64,000 bases of DNA from Ursus arctos (lineage: Eukaryota > Chordata > Mammalia > Carnivora > Ursidae): positions 27,114,501 through 27,178,500 of the forward strand of contig NW_026623050.1 of NCBI RefSeq assembly GCF_023065955.2, in the 5' to 3' direction. The first letter of the stretch is position 1, and each line of letters opens with the position of its first letter. A program made the position numbers and the translations under genes. Below, piece by piece: positions 1 through 11,404 of this stretch. The notes under the pieces are model-generated. The model made no database searches, had not been told where the DNA came from, and saw only the letters and a list, made by a program, of their open reading frames with translations.

Positions 1-624
1 GGCTGAGGCTGAGGAGAATGGGGATGGATAGGATGGATGTCAACCCCATGGTCACAGTGGGGTGAGGACCCGAAGCTGAGGGCTTCCCACAGTGGCTTGG
101 CCACAGCATGGGTCTGGGCAGAATAGCCTCGAGCCAGCAGCACTATCCAAGGGCACTTCCATGGACCTTGCGTGGTGGGTGGTGGATCTTCAGACAAATG
201 CTCCAGCGGGGCTTGTGAGAAGGGATGATGGCCCCACAGGGGTGGCCCGACCAGGGACTAGATGGGTTCTGAAGTTCGGCCCACCTCTGCCACTCTGACT
301 CATGCTTCACAGTTGTCCCAAGGACGGGCCCCAACTCTGAACTTGAGGCTGTTGTCATTGCTCAGTTTCTAATTTCAGCTAGCTATAACAGGCATGCAAG
401 TGCCTTGGCCACAAAATGCTGAGAAAGGAAGTGGGTACCCCGGCCTTCCCCAGAGGTCTGAGCACAGCCACCCGAAGCCCACGCCGGAGGGAATCGGAAG
501 GGGTCTGGACTGATGGAGAGGAGGGAGCATACAGAAGCCTCTCATTCACAGGGCTCACAGCAGACTGTGGATCAGAGATCTTAAAGCTAGAGGTGATACT
601 GCTACTTCTGCTGCGAGTAATGGC

Positions 625-960
625 CACTAGTACTTATTGGGCGCCTTCTGTGTGCTAGGCATATGACATGGCCTGGCTCATTTATTCTTCACACCAGCTT
701 AGGGGTGTGGTATTCTCACCCTTGCTCTTATGGATGAGAAAAATTGAGTTCCACAGAGATGAGGAACTGGCTAAGTGGTGGGGACTTAACCCCCACACCA
801 CATTGACCTGACTGCAGAAGAGTTTCTTATCCAGGGATGAGAAAATTGCAGCTCCATCACAGAACGTGGCCCATCCTAGGACACTCAGAAGGTCAGGGGC
901 AGAGCAGGACTGACGCTCAGGTCTCCTGACTGCCATTCCACAGTTCTCTCCATCACACCA
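625..960 (-). mobile_element. MIR-like SINE fragment
   Basis: It has gcgccttctgtgtgctaggc, then tggatgagaaaaattgagtt, the tail-to-core order of MIR on the minus strand. Confidence 0.55.
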
Positions 961-1094
961 TGCAGAGACTAGAGTATCCATCTACTTCCCTCTCCAAAGA
1001 CAATTTCCACCATGTCCAAGTACTCTTATGTGAGGTGAGATGTGTGTATCCAGCCTCTGAGAGAGTTCACAATGAATCTCACCTTTAGGTATTC

Positions 1095-2505
1095 ACCCTG
1101 TGTGTAGTCCATCCCTGCCTACTGGGTAGCTATAGGATGCTATAGAAATGACAGTGTGTTTTCTCTCAGGGAAGCCAGCTGCCATGTTGTGGGGACCCAC
1201 AAGCAACCTATGGAAAGACCCAAGAGGGACAGAAGTGAAGCACTGACTTGTAGCCTTGTGAGTGAGCCACCTTGGAACCACATCATCCAATAAAAAAAAA
1301 AAAAAAAGGGCGGGGCGCACTGAGTGGCTCAGTCCTTAAGCGTCTGCCTTCGGCTCAGGGCGTGATCCTGGTGTTCTGGGATCGAGCCCCACATCAGGCT
1401 CCTCTGCTGGGAGCCTGCTTCTTCCTCTCCCACTCCCCCTGCTTGTGTTCTCTCTCTCACTGGCTGTCTCTCTCTCCATCAAATAAAAAAAAAAAATTAA
1501 AAAAAAAAATCTTTGAAACCACATCATCCAGCCCCTGTCAAGCCTTCAGGTATGGCAGCCCCAACATTTTGACCTCATGAAAGAACCTAAGGCAGAACCC
1601 ATGTCTGGTATTTTCCTTATAACCATCTTTGCTGCAAGCGTGTTTGCCACATAACTAATTAGCCATAAAGCAATTTTAACGTAAAAGATAAGAGCACAAA
1701 AAACAAAGGAGGGACACTCATTAAAAAAGACATAATAAAACATGAAACGTGAATAACAAGATTTTTAATATTTCTGTGTTAAATGCAAAATATTTGAATA
1801 CATTTAAAATGTGTATAGATTCACAGCAATTCTGTACCAAAAAAAGGGTTTATATTGCAGATTTTATCTAAGCATTTGTCTCTGTTGTCTTTCATTCATA
1901 ATATCAAAACTACATTTTGTTTCCTTGTTGATTCATCTCCTTGTTCAGCACACACTTTTCTTTTTTTCCTAAAATTTCTGTCTTCGTTAAGAGAGGTATT
2001 AGTTTCCAATACTAGGATGTATATTTGTAACTGAGCTTTGAGTTGCTTTGTGAAAGCCTTCTACTCTGGTGAGCTTGTCTGTTCACGTCTGTCACATGTC
2101 CATTGATAGACATTTTAAAGTTCCATGGGAAATGCAGGTTCAAAATTCTGGGCCACTGTATAAACCATGATGAGGGCTGAGATTTCCATAATATAAAAAC
2201 AGGAGTACTGTCGTCACTGGGGAAATGAAACCAAACTGTCCACTGATGACGAAACCAACAAACTGTCAAAACAAACTGTCAACCAGTTTTTTTTTTCTTT
2301 TACAGCAATGTTGCCTGACCACCAAGGAGTTATAAGGCGAACATGCTTGTGGCTTGCAGTGAAACTGCCCCGACTGCCAGAACCACCAAGCTAAGCCATT
2401 CCTAGATTCCTGCCCTACAGAAACTGTGAGATAATAATTGTTTACTGCTTTGAGGCATCACATTTTGGGGTAATTGTTAAACAGCAACAGGTAACTAACA
2501 CGGGA
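1095..2505 (+). mobile_element. MaLR (MLT1-like) LTR, interrupted
   Basis: The first part (about 1150-1610) holds agccagctgccatgttgtgg and caagccttcaggtatggcag. The last part (about 2330-2500) holds cagaaactgtgagataataa and ttttggggtaattgttaaac. Both belong to one LTR family that I recognise from 10 kb. A can-SINE and about 750 bp of AT-rich DNA lie between them. Family naming is from memory. Confidence 0.5.
1308..1511 (+). mobile_element. can-SINE (SINEC, tRNA-Lys-derived), + orientation
   Basis: It shows a degraded tRNA-like head (actgagtggctcagtcctta, then ggatcgagccccaca), a CT-rich body and an A-rich tail. It is flanked by an imperfect target duplication, aaccacatcatcca at 1276-1289 and 1517-1530. 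It interrupts an older LTR-like repeat. A 16-base A run also precedes the head inside the duplication. Confidence 0.85.
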
Positions 2506-2724
2506 GGGCAGACCTCTATTGGCTTACATCTCAGGATTTGGTGAGATTCTCCTTGGTAGTTCTACTCTCTGTCCTGTTGGAAAGTCTTTCATCACGAGAG
2601 AGGTAGGGAGAAGCCATGGTGCCTCCTTGCCCTCTACAGAGCTGGGGACAGAGACTAGACAACCAAGGCTGCGTCTCTGGCTCTCAGCTGCGCTAGCCAA
2701 CAATGCTTTGACCATCTCTACGAG

Positions 2725-2945
2725 GAGTCAGCAAAGTGCTCCTTAAAAGGCCAGAGAGAAAGTATTTTAGGCCTTGCAGGCCACATAGGATATTTGTTAC
2801 AACTACTCAACTCTGCCGTTGTAGCGCAAAAACAGCATTCGACAATGCACAATCAGGCATTTTCTAATAAAGCTTTATTGATAAAAACTGGTGAGTGATC
2901 TAAGGGCCATAGTCTGCCAATCCCTGGTGTACACAGAGGGGAAAC
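2725..2945. mobile_element. hAT-Charlie-type DNA transposon fragment
   Basis: It contains aaggccagagagaaagtatt, actcaactctgccgttgtag and taaagctttattgataaaaa, ending with ccatagtctgccaatccctgg. This series is typical of a widespread non-autonomous hAT element of placental mammals. I do not assign the subfamily. Confidence 0.6.
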
Positions 2946-4099
2946 ACAGCACACGAAGGCCTTTGGTCAGACAGGCTTACGGCGCTGGAAGTTCACTACC
3001 CGTAGAGGGAAGGCTATTCCTCAGCTGCCTTACCTTGGGCCCCACGAATACCTTACCCTTGTCCCAGGAGGCCAAAATATTTGGCATCTCTTACAAACAC
3101 AGCTACATATGAAAAACAGATAAGGGAGCCCTTGGTTTGCTGAGAATCTGGGAACTTGTCACAGCTGTTGCTGAGGAAGTGCCCATACCTGCTGGAAGGT
3201 CCCTTTCAGCCCCAGTAAAGACTATGTGTCCTCATTGGTTATTGCTTTCATACATATTACCTCTTTTCTTTCTCACCTCTAGTTATTGTTGCATAGAAAT
3301 TACTCCAAAACTCAGTGGCTCACTCACGTGGCTAGCATGAGGCTGCTTGAGTGTCCTCACAACATGGCAACTGGCTTCCCCCACAGCCACCTGTCCCAGA
3401 GACCAAGGAGGAAGCTGCAGTGCCTCTATGACTGAGCTCTGGAAGTCACATGTTGTCATATCTACTGTATTCTATTGTTCATACTGGTCAGCCCTGATTC
3501 AGTGTGGGAGGGACTGTAAAAGAGTAAGAATATCAGGACGCAAGGATCGTTGGGGGCCATCTCGGAGGCTGGGTAGAGTGAGTGAGGTTAATGCCACACT
3601 GGGGGTGGTCACTACAAAAGCTCACCCAGTTAAGTTTGGTTGTTGCGTGAGTGGGGGGCAAATAGAAGGGACACGATCACCTGTTCAAATATGTATAAGT
3701 GACTTGTATTTTTCCTGTCTTGAGGCACCAAGGCTCCGGTACCAATGGTTGTGGGTTTTAGCTACATTGGACCATACATTTTCCTTGGGGAGCCGATACC
3801 ACATTCTCGATGCTCTGCCATTTCTAGGAGTCTGCAGTAAATGTTTATCTTTCTGTTTTGGCTTCCCAGCATCCAGATACTTTCGTCGTGGAATGTCCCA
3901 TGTGGAAGTCTTCGTAGGGGCGGGTTCCTACCTGGTTCTTCGGCCTTTCTGTCAGTGCCTGATTTACCCTGTGACTCTCCAATAAACCCCTTCGCTGTTT
4001 AAATCAGCGACACTCAGAGGAAGCTCACTTGGTGCCAAAGCCACTACGTCTCTGCTGTTGTTGAGGAAACAGCGGCCAAAGTAGAACACCCGCTACAGC

Positions 4100-4320
4100 A
4101 GTGGGAGCGCTGTTGGTTCCAGCCCCAGCCCTGCTGCTTTCACGCGGTAAGTTAATTTCCAACAAACTGGTTAACATCTCTGAACTTGAGCTGCTTCTCC
4201 TGTAAGATGAAGAAAGTACTTTTAGCTTGCAAGATTATGAGGATTGGCACGTAGCCCCATGCCTGACGCATATTTGGTGCTTAATGACTGCCCTTATATG
4301 ACAAATGACAATGGTAATGA
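4100..4320 (+). mobile_element. MIR-like SINE fragment
   Basis: The core aactggttaacatctctgaac and ctcctgtaagatgaagaaag are followed by the MIR tail-like gcatatttggtgcttaatga. Confidence 0.55.
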
Positions 4321-6049
4321 TGACAACAATGGTGGACATGGGCGGTGGTCCCTCCTTATGTGGCCCCTTTTCAGGGTTTTGAGAAGAGGCAAAATTACTC
4401 CCATCTGATGGCAGGTATTTCAAGCTACCTTGAACGGCCTGGTCTCTCGCTAATAATTGCTCTTTAGAACTCGCAAAGCTAGCCCTGCTTGTGAAGTTGA
4501 ATAGACTCGTCTCACAAGGAACTTGCTAACCCTCCCCCCCACTCACCCAGAGACTAATCCAGAGCATGATCGAGAGACAACCTCCCCCCGCCGCCATCTG
4601 CAGTGCTTTGCAGATAGGACTCTTCGTGGGCTGTCCTGAGATCCTAGAGCATCCAAGATGGACTACATCACACCCCATTGTGGTCCTTGCAGTGTGGTCC
4701 CAGGTCAACCAGAACTTTGGCCTGGGCCCCTGGCCTGCTGTGTAACCTCGTGGCTGCTGGAGACGCATACTAGGTGGAAAGCCACACCCTGAGACGCCCC
4801 GCTCCAGCAGCAGCGCTTTCTCTTCGCATCCCTTCTTTGACCTAAGGGGAGCCGTAAAGTAGTGTGTCACCTTTCCCAAGGATTATCCCAAGCCGAGGGT
4901 GTTCATGAGAAGTGATTTGCAAGTCTCATCCCAGGCCGCTCTAGGAATTACAATCTCATACCAGTCTGAGTGTGACACCTCTCCTCTGCCCCCAAACCCA
5001 AGTCCTGGCGACTGAGTGGGGGGGGCACCTCTGCTGGCTCTGTGGGCACCAAGGATAAATGGGCAACTGGAAGGTCAGGGAACCATCCTAACACGGCAAG
5101 AAACCTCACTTGTTCTCAGACTCCCTCCTAGAATGTCCCTGTCAACTCTATGGGGCCCCTCCCTTGCCCTCCAAAGCATTAATTTCACACTTAGGACATA
5201 CATTTATTACATTAACAGCTGACTAACACCCCATTATCTTTCCCTAACAAGAAGAACAGAGCCTTCTTACTCTCTTGCTGTCCCCTGCACACCTGGCATA
5301 GTGCCTGGAGATGAATCAGAGCTTAGAAATGTTTCAGGGGCTGCCCCACGGAAGGCGTAGAGCACAGGCTGCAGACCTTGACTCCCACGGCCCAAAAGAG
5401 CAAATACTGTGGTGAGTGGAGCAGTGGGAGGCCAAAGCATCTCTCAGGGCAAGTCAGCTGACAGATAGGAACACGCCAGCCCATCACAGCCTGTGTGTTT
5501 TTCCAGGTGGCAGAGACAGGACATGTCCTGTGCCTGACCAGCAGGACATGACCATCCCTGAAACAGAGCTGAGCCCCAGCAAGTCTGCTGCTCAGAAAGA
5601 TGGTGCTAGCCTGCCTGTGATTTCAGGCCTGCCAGAGTGAGGTCTCAGGTTACACCCCCTCTCCAGCTCCTCAGCTCTGGATGGGAGCTGCCTTAGGACA
5701 GGGCCGTCACCACCACCCCATTAGTGCAGGAAATATTTCCCAGAAAGCGTCACTGTCCAGGAGGAGGCTGACCACTGAAGATCTACATTTCATTTGTTCC
5801 AGGACTGTTTTAGCTTAGATAGACTCCTTTATCCTCCCTCCTTCCCAGTCAGCTCAAAGACCTGCAGACTTTCCACACACTCCACATCCCTTTTAAGATT
5901 AGAAATTGACCTGACAATAATGCCTCCTTGCAATGTCCCTGCAAGCGTGTGCCCCAGTGTGCACTGCCTGGTGTGTTTGCGTGTCAGCACTGGGAGGTGG
6001 GACAAGGAGATGGTTTGGTTTCGATTAATAATGGGAATAGTTGCAACAG

Positions 6050-6260
6050 CTGACATTGCACTAAATATTTGACAAATACCATAAGTAAGCTCAGAACAAC
6101 CGTATGAGGTGGGAAGGCAACTTATCCCCATTTTCAGATGAGTAAACTGAGGCTTAGGGGCAGCAAGAAACTTCTGAAGCCACCCAACTGGGAAGTGGTA
6201 AGACCAAGATTCAAATTCAGGAGTGTCTGGCACCAAAGCACAAGCCCTTGACACTCGCAG
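6050..6260 (-). mobile_element. MIR-like SINE fragment
   Basis: ccccattttcagatgagtaa, aactgaggcttaggggcag and aagattcaaattcagg are in minus-strand MIR order. Confidence 0.65.
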
Positions 6261-8049
6261 TCCGCTTCCGCCCACACGCCTATGATACATCGGTGGCCGC
6301 GCTATACTCAAGAAACATAGGGACGATCAAGATACCAACCTGATCCCCACGTTTTCAACCGAGCCAGGGACACAAATGTTAACGTATTTTTAAATTCTTT
6401 ATTACAATGTGATATTTGTAATAATACAAAAATACATATAGGAGTGGTTCAAAGGCTGGTAATTAATTAATCCTGTCTATAAGGGAAGAGGAGATATTAG
6501 GGAAAGCTTCACCAAAGGACACTCCAAAAAATGGAACTTTATCTGTGGTTCAGCTTCTTTTCTGCTTTGAAAGTGTCATCATTAGCCAGCATTCATCCAC
6601 AGTGGTACCCTTAATTGCACCATCTGTCATCGGGGCAAGACCTGGGCGAAAGGGGCCCCTTCTCTGAGCCCTTCCTTTACTGGGTCTCATATGTCACTAA
6701 CGCAGAATACGGTCATGTCTGGAAGAACACAAGAGTGCTTCTGTCATTCAGGATCCTGAGCTCCGCAGGGCCACAGCACAGCGGGTAACCCTAAACACCC
6801 ACCCTCATGAGTAACACCATTCAGGCCTGGGGAAACACTTCTCCACGTCTTTCGCCTTGGGTCTATGAATCAAAAGGAAAATGAGCCCAAATGCCAGGGT
6901 TTGTGGCTTGTGCCGAGGCCAGCATTGGAGATGGACTCCTCCCTTCAGAGGGTGGGCAAGATTTGAGCAGGGGATGCATAGACAGGAGTAAAGGCAAATT
7001 AATTATTATATTCTTCCTCTCTGATGTGAACACAACAGATTCATTCACGGTGAAGTATCTTTTCCTAGTAGTGCTGAGTGCTTATCTCTTCTATGTTCTA
7101 ATGTGTGGTTCTGAAGACATTCAAAAGTTAATGCATGATAGGTAGAGAATATTTTGTGATAATGAACAAATCACACTTTAAATTTGTCTATTTGCAGGCC
7201 TAGGCATAACATGCCGGAAGCATGATACTAATTCTTCATGTTAACCACAGGCAGACACTGAAAGCTGAAATTATAAATAGTTCTATTTTTACAAAAGTAT
7301 TTTTAAAGATTCACTACATTTTCAAAAGGTTATAAAACAATTTTTATCTAAATGTTGATTTTTTAAAGTTTTTTGAAGGAATGAATTTATTATCATTTAT
7401 ACTTTGTCTTTTAATTACAATAGATGGTTTTGCATACTTATTTGTGTAAATATATAGTCACTTGAAAACATTAGATGGTTTCACTGCCCACTCCAGCCAC
7501 ACTCTCTTATTTCCCATGGGACCCTTCCTGGGCCAGCCAACAGTGAGTTGGCCAGTGTGGTCTTATCATCAGCCCTGGTTCAGCAGGAAGCATGTAAAAG
7601 GTTCCCTGGCTGAGGCAGGAGAGGCTTCAGTTGCTGCTATATATACTACTCAGTTTCTCAGATTGTCTTGCTTTGACCTTCTAACTGTCTCCTGGTACCT
7701 AATCATTCACCTGGCTTCCTGGTCTACCTCTACTGATAGCTTCAGCCACTGTCCTCCTAAGCCAGGTCCTCATCAATCTGCTTTGGTGATCACAATCCCT
7801 GCTCCCTTCCCAACAAGTACCCCCCTGACATCCACCGGCCTGGCCTGATGCAGTTCACTAACACAAATACATGCTTTAAAGATAAGGCCTCTTTTTTCCC
7901 CCAAGAATATTCAGAGAATGGGCTTCTTCACCACTCATTTCATGTAAATCATTTTACAAACTATCCTGATTCTTGTCTCACCTTGCCCCCCTTTCAGGGT
8001 GAGTCATACAAACCATTAAACCTAGAAAAAAGAGCAGCCAGTTCATCAC

Positions 8050-8190
8050 ACTCTTTTTATATTTGGGGAAATTGAGGCACAAAGACAGGAAATGACTTGC
8101 CCATGATCATGCAGCACGAAACTGAGACTACAGACAGTTCTCCAATCTCTGACCCTGGCATCCATTTTCTTGTTCCATACCACCTTTTTG
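8050..8190 (-). mobile_element. MIR-like SINE fragment
   Basis: atttggggaaattgaggcac and aaatgacttgcccatgatca mark the conserved core, minus orientation. Confidence 0.6.
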
Positions 8191-9764
8191 TATAAGTGTG
8201 TGGCATTCCAACAGCACCCCACCCCACCCCAATAAATCTCCCCATGACATCCCAAAGGATAGTTATTGTGAATTGTGGGAGCCAGGAATTCGATGGTGAA
8301 TGCACAGAGGGAAAGCAGGAAGGGTCATTTCATAAATGACATAATGGCGGTCTCCAAAGTTGAGTTGCAGGTATTCTGCCACCCTGAGAGTCTGCCTGCC
8401 TGCCAGGAGACTAAACATTTTCACAGTTCCTTTGGCCCAAGAGTTATTTTCTTGTTGGAAAAAATGGAAAATCTTCCTTACAGATGGCAAGAAAAATAAC
8501 TTCAGCTGAACTAATCCAGTGACAAAGATTCTTCTGAAACTGGAGAAGGATAGGGGAGTGAAGGGGAGCAAATATTTACTTTAACTACATACAGAATGAT
8601 TCCTCTGGGTTTCTTTTTATTTTTTCATGCCCAAGAACCCTTCACTAGCTTATTAGAGAGATGCTGGGTCATGAAGGTCATAGGAGGAGCTGGGTGGTCA
8701 TAAGCCTGCAGGAGCCCAGGCTCACCGGGGTCCCTTGCCTGGCCAAGACTGTTAGGAGCTACACCACATAGACCTTGGCTGAGAAGAAGACTGTCTTCCA
8801 GGGGAAGCCTCCGTTCACCCAGATGAGCCTCTCCCTAAAGGTAGGATTGTCACCAGTCTAAGACCCTATTTGTTACTTATCTTCAAAATGTACTTCCTCT
8901 TAATAAAAAAACTGCCGTTGACACTGAAATTTCAGTTGTTACAAGATATTTCTTGATATCAGAATAGTTTATGTCCATTTCATCGATTTCATAATCTATT
9001 AATTTTTTATCTGATTTTCTCTCAGTTATTTAGCTAAAGAAAAACTAGTTTCTTTAAGGAAAAAAAATCCCAGTTTTAGTATCTATATTTTAAATATCCC
9101 ATCTATGAGATGAACCTGAAAAGAAAAAGATGTAACTGTTGAAAACACTGAAAATATCAATACCTTCATATATCATGGAAGAGAGTTTTCTCCTGTGAGA
9201 CGGAGGAAATCAGCTGGACCTAGAACCTAATCTGAGGGTCCTTAACGCTTCTACAGCGCACTCGTAGCTGCATTGTTGGGGTGACTGCAAATGTTGTTAA
9301 GAGAGGGTGACTATCTTCTAGAATTTGTGTCCCAGAGAGACGGTTTTCACTTGCCAAAATGTTCGGAATTGCCCTGAAAGGGCCCACGCAAGTGACCAGT
9401 CTAAGTGTCACTAGCTTCACAGTAAATCCACTCTGTCAACCAGAAAAGCCTCCCAAGGGTCATTTCACCTCTACTTCAAGATACCTGCCTCACAGCCCAG
9501 GCGCATGGGCAAAGCCTGGTAAACAGGGGTCACATCCTGATTGTGTATATGAGTGGAGCATGGGGGAAGAGCAGCAGAATCAGGACCGTGTCCCATCCGA
9601 TTGGATGATACTTTAAATGTCTGAAATAAAAGCGTATTAATAATACCATTAGTATTTCTATAAAATAGTATGAATAGTGCTAGCCTTACATACCTCTAAA
9701 ATTGTATAAGATCAGGAAAAGTACTTTATAAACTACAAAGCACTTCCTGAAAGCAAGGTATATT

Positions 9765-9870
9765 GTTCATGCGATCATGCGTTCACTAAATGCTTATTGA
9801 GTACCTCCTATATGCTAGGTACTACTCCAGCACTGGAGATAAAGCATTAAACAAATATCCTTATGTTTTT
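9765..9870 (+). mobile_element. L2 3'-end fragment
   Basis: cgttcactaaatgcttattg, agtacctcctatatgctagg and gcactggagataaagcatta follow the L2 3'-end order. Confidence 0.6.
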
Positions 9871-9934
9871 AATATGTAAAACTTATTCTCCTTCTGGTCT
9901 TTAAGCTGAATGGTTCTTTGATGCAATGATCAGT

Positions 9935-10422
9935 GTCCAAGATGGCCCCAGATGATCCTTGCCTCTGTTACGGGATGTTGTCCCTACCGTGTTGAATCTG
10001 ACCTGTGTGACCAATGCAATATGGTAGAAGGGGCAGTCCGTGACTTCCAAGGTTAGGTCATAAAACGCATTACTGCTTCCTTCCTGGTCTCTTAGACGAC
10101 TTGCTCTGGAGTAAGCCAGCCACCATGGCAAGGGGACATTTGTGAAGTCACGGAGAGGCTTGTGGGAATAAATGCGGTGTTCTCTCAGAATCTAGCACCA
10201 AATCACCAGGCATGCCCTACTTTGGAAGTAAATCCCTTGGCACCAGAAGAGCCTTCAGATAACTGCAGTCCAGCTGACATCTTAACTACAAGCTGATGAG
10301 AAGCCCCAAGCCACAGTTGCCCGGCCAGACCCTTCAAAACTGTGACAGGTAAGTATTTATTCTTGTTTAAAGCCATTATATTTTGAGGTAATTTTTATGC
10401 AGCAATATCTAACTAGTATGTT
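9935..10422 (+). mobile_element. MaLR (MLT1-like) solo LTR
   Basis: It is similar in order to the 1.1-2.5 kb element but uninterrupted: ccaaggttaggtcataaaac, gccagccaccatggcaag, ccttcagataactgcagtcc, then gcagcaatatctaactagta at the end. I see no internal retroviral genes nearby. Confidence 0.5.
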
Positions 10423-11355
10423 TACCAAATAATTCTTCCAAAAGGTTAAATGAGGATAATTCCACATTTGATCTCCTATCACTACAAAGTGATATTTATT
10501 GCCTCTCAATTGTCACTTATTTGAGGAACCTTGCTCCCAAAGCACTGACCATGTAGCCTGAGCCTGTGCCCCATAAAGAATTATTTGTTGGCTGCTGAAT
10601 TATTGATTTTAGAACTGCTGAGCACAACCATGGCTTATAGGGCAGGGGATGGGTCACACAAAAGAGATGGTTGGCCAAGACAGACCCACCAAGGCAGGGA
10701 AGGTGTTCAAAGATGGTCTCAGTGACAGGTAATCCTGGAAGTCCAGAGAGGTGGGCTGGCCTAAGGGTAGCTTGAGGGTAACCAGTGGACATCCTGGTGG
10801 CTTGTTAGAATGCAACGTTCAGGCAGAACCAGACTGGAGGGTCTGGTTTGAGGGAGGAAAGTATTGGACAAGTATAATTTGAAGGAAGGGCAAAGGATTT
10901 CAGAACAAGACTTTGGGGGGGGGGTATGGGGAGCTAGATAGAGGAACTCAGTCTCAGACACTTAGGGAATGGAGGTACAAATGGTAAGCCAGTCAGAAGC
11001 CCACACCTGGAACTCAGGCCCAGGTAGAGCTAAGGGGTGCAGCAAGGTTACAGAAGGAACAGTTACCAAGCTGATGCAGTAACTTTTCCCAGAACTGCAG
11101 CTCCAGATGCCTGCCATTCTCCCTATCTAAGATCTGTCTTGATCCCAGAGCCCAGAACGTAGTACAGTGTCCAGAGGAGACAGTTAAAGAGGTTCCTGGA
11201 AGGTGAAGTGAAGAGAGAAGAAAGGCAAACATCAGATTCTGTTTGAGAGAGGACTCTGGCTGGTGTGTATTTCTAGATCTTTTTTTTCAGAGTAGAGACA
11301 GCCAAGGAGACATAAAGCAAACCATCTTTCAACCTCTGGTCCTCCATCAAAACTG

Positions 11356-11356
<1 letters not shown>

Positions 11357-11404
<48 letters not shown>
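11357..11404 (+). repeat. (TTA)n microsatellite, 16 units
   Basis: Pure trinucleotide repeat. It produces a spurious poly-isoleucine frame on + and poly-asparagine on the other strand. Confidence 0.95.

Larger units (their letters stand above)
2946..9764. other. 5' intergenic DNA without a supportable gene
   Basis: Apart from the MIR-like pieces listed, it is unique or degraded sequence. About 3230-3600 looks like another old dispersed repeat (cctcacaacatggcaactgg, tcagtgtgggagggactgta), and a similar arrangement recurs near 23105-23400. About 6370-6480, 7240-7460 and 8880-9150 are AT-rich. Confidence 0.5.

Noticed and set aside
1095..2505. Endogenous retrovirus with genes
   Set aside because: Only LTR-like sequence is present here and at 9.9-10.4 kb, with no gag, pol or env reading frames.
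3347..3985. 212-codon open frame on the + strand
   Set aside because: It runs through what looks like an old dispersed repeat, does not begin with ATG at its listed start, and resembles no protein family.
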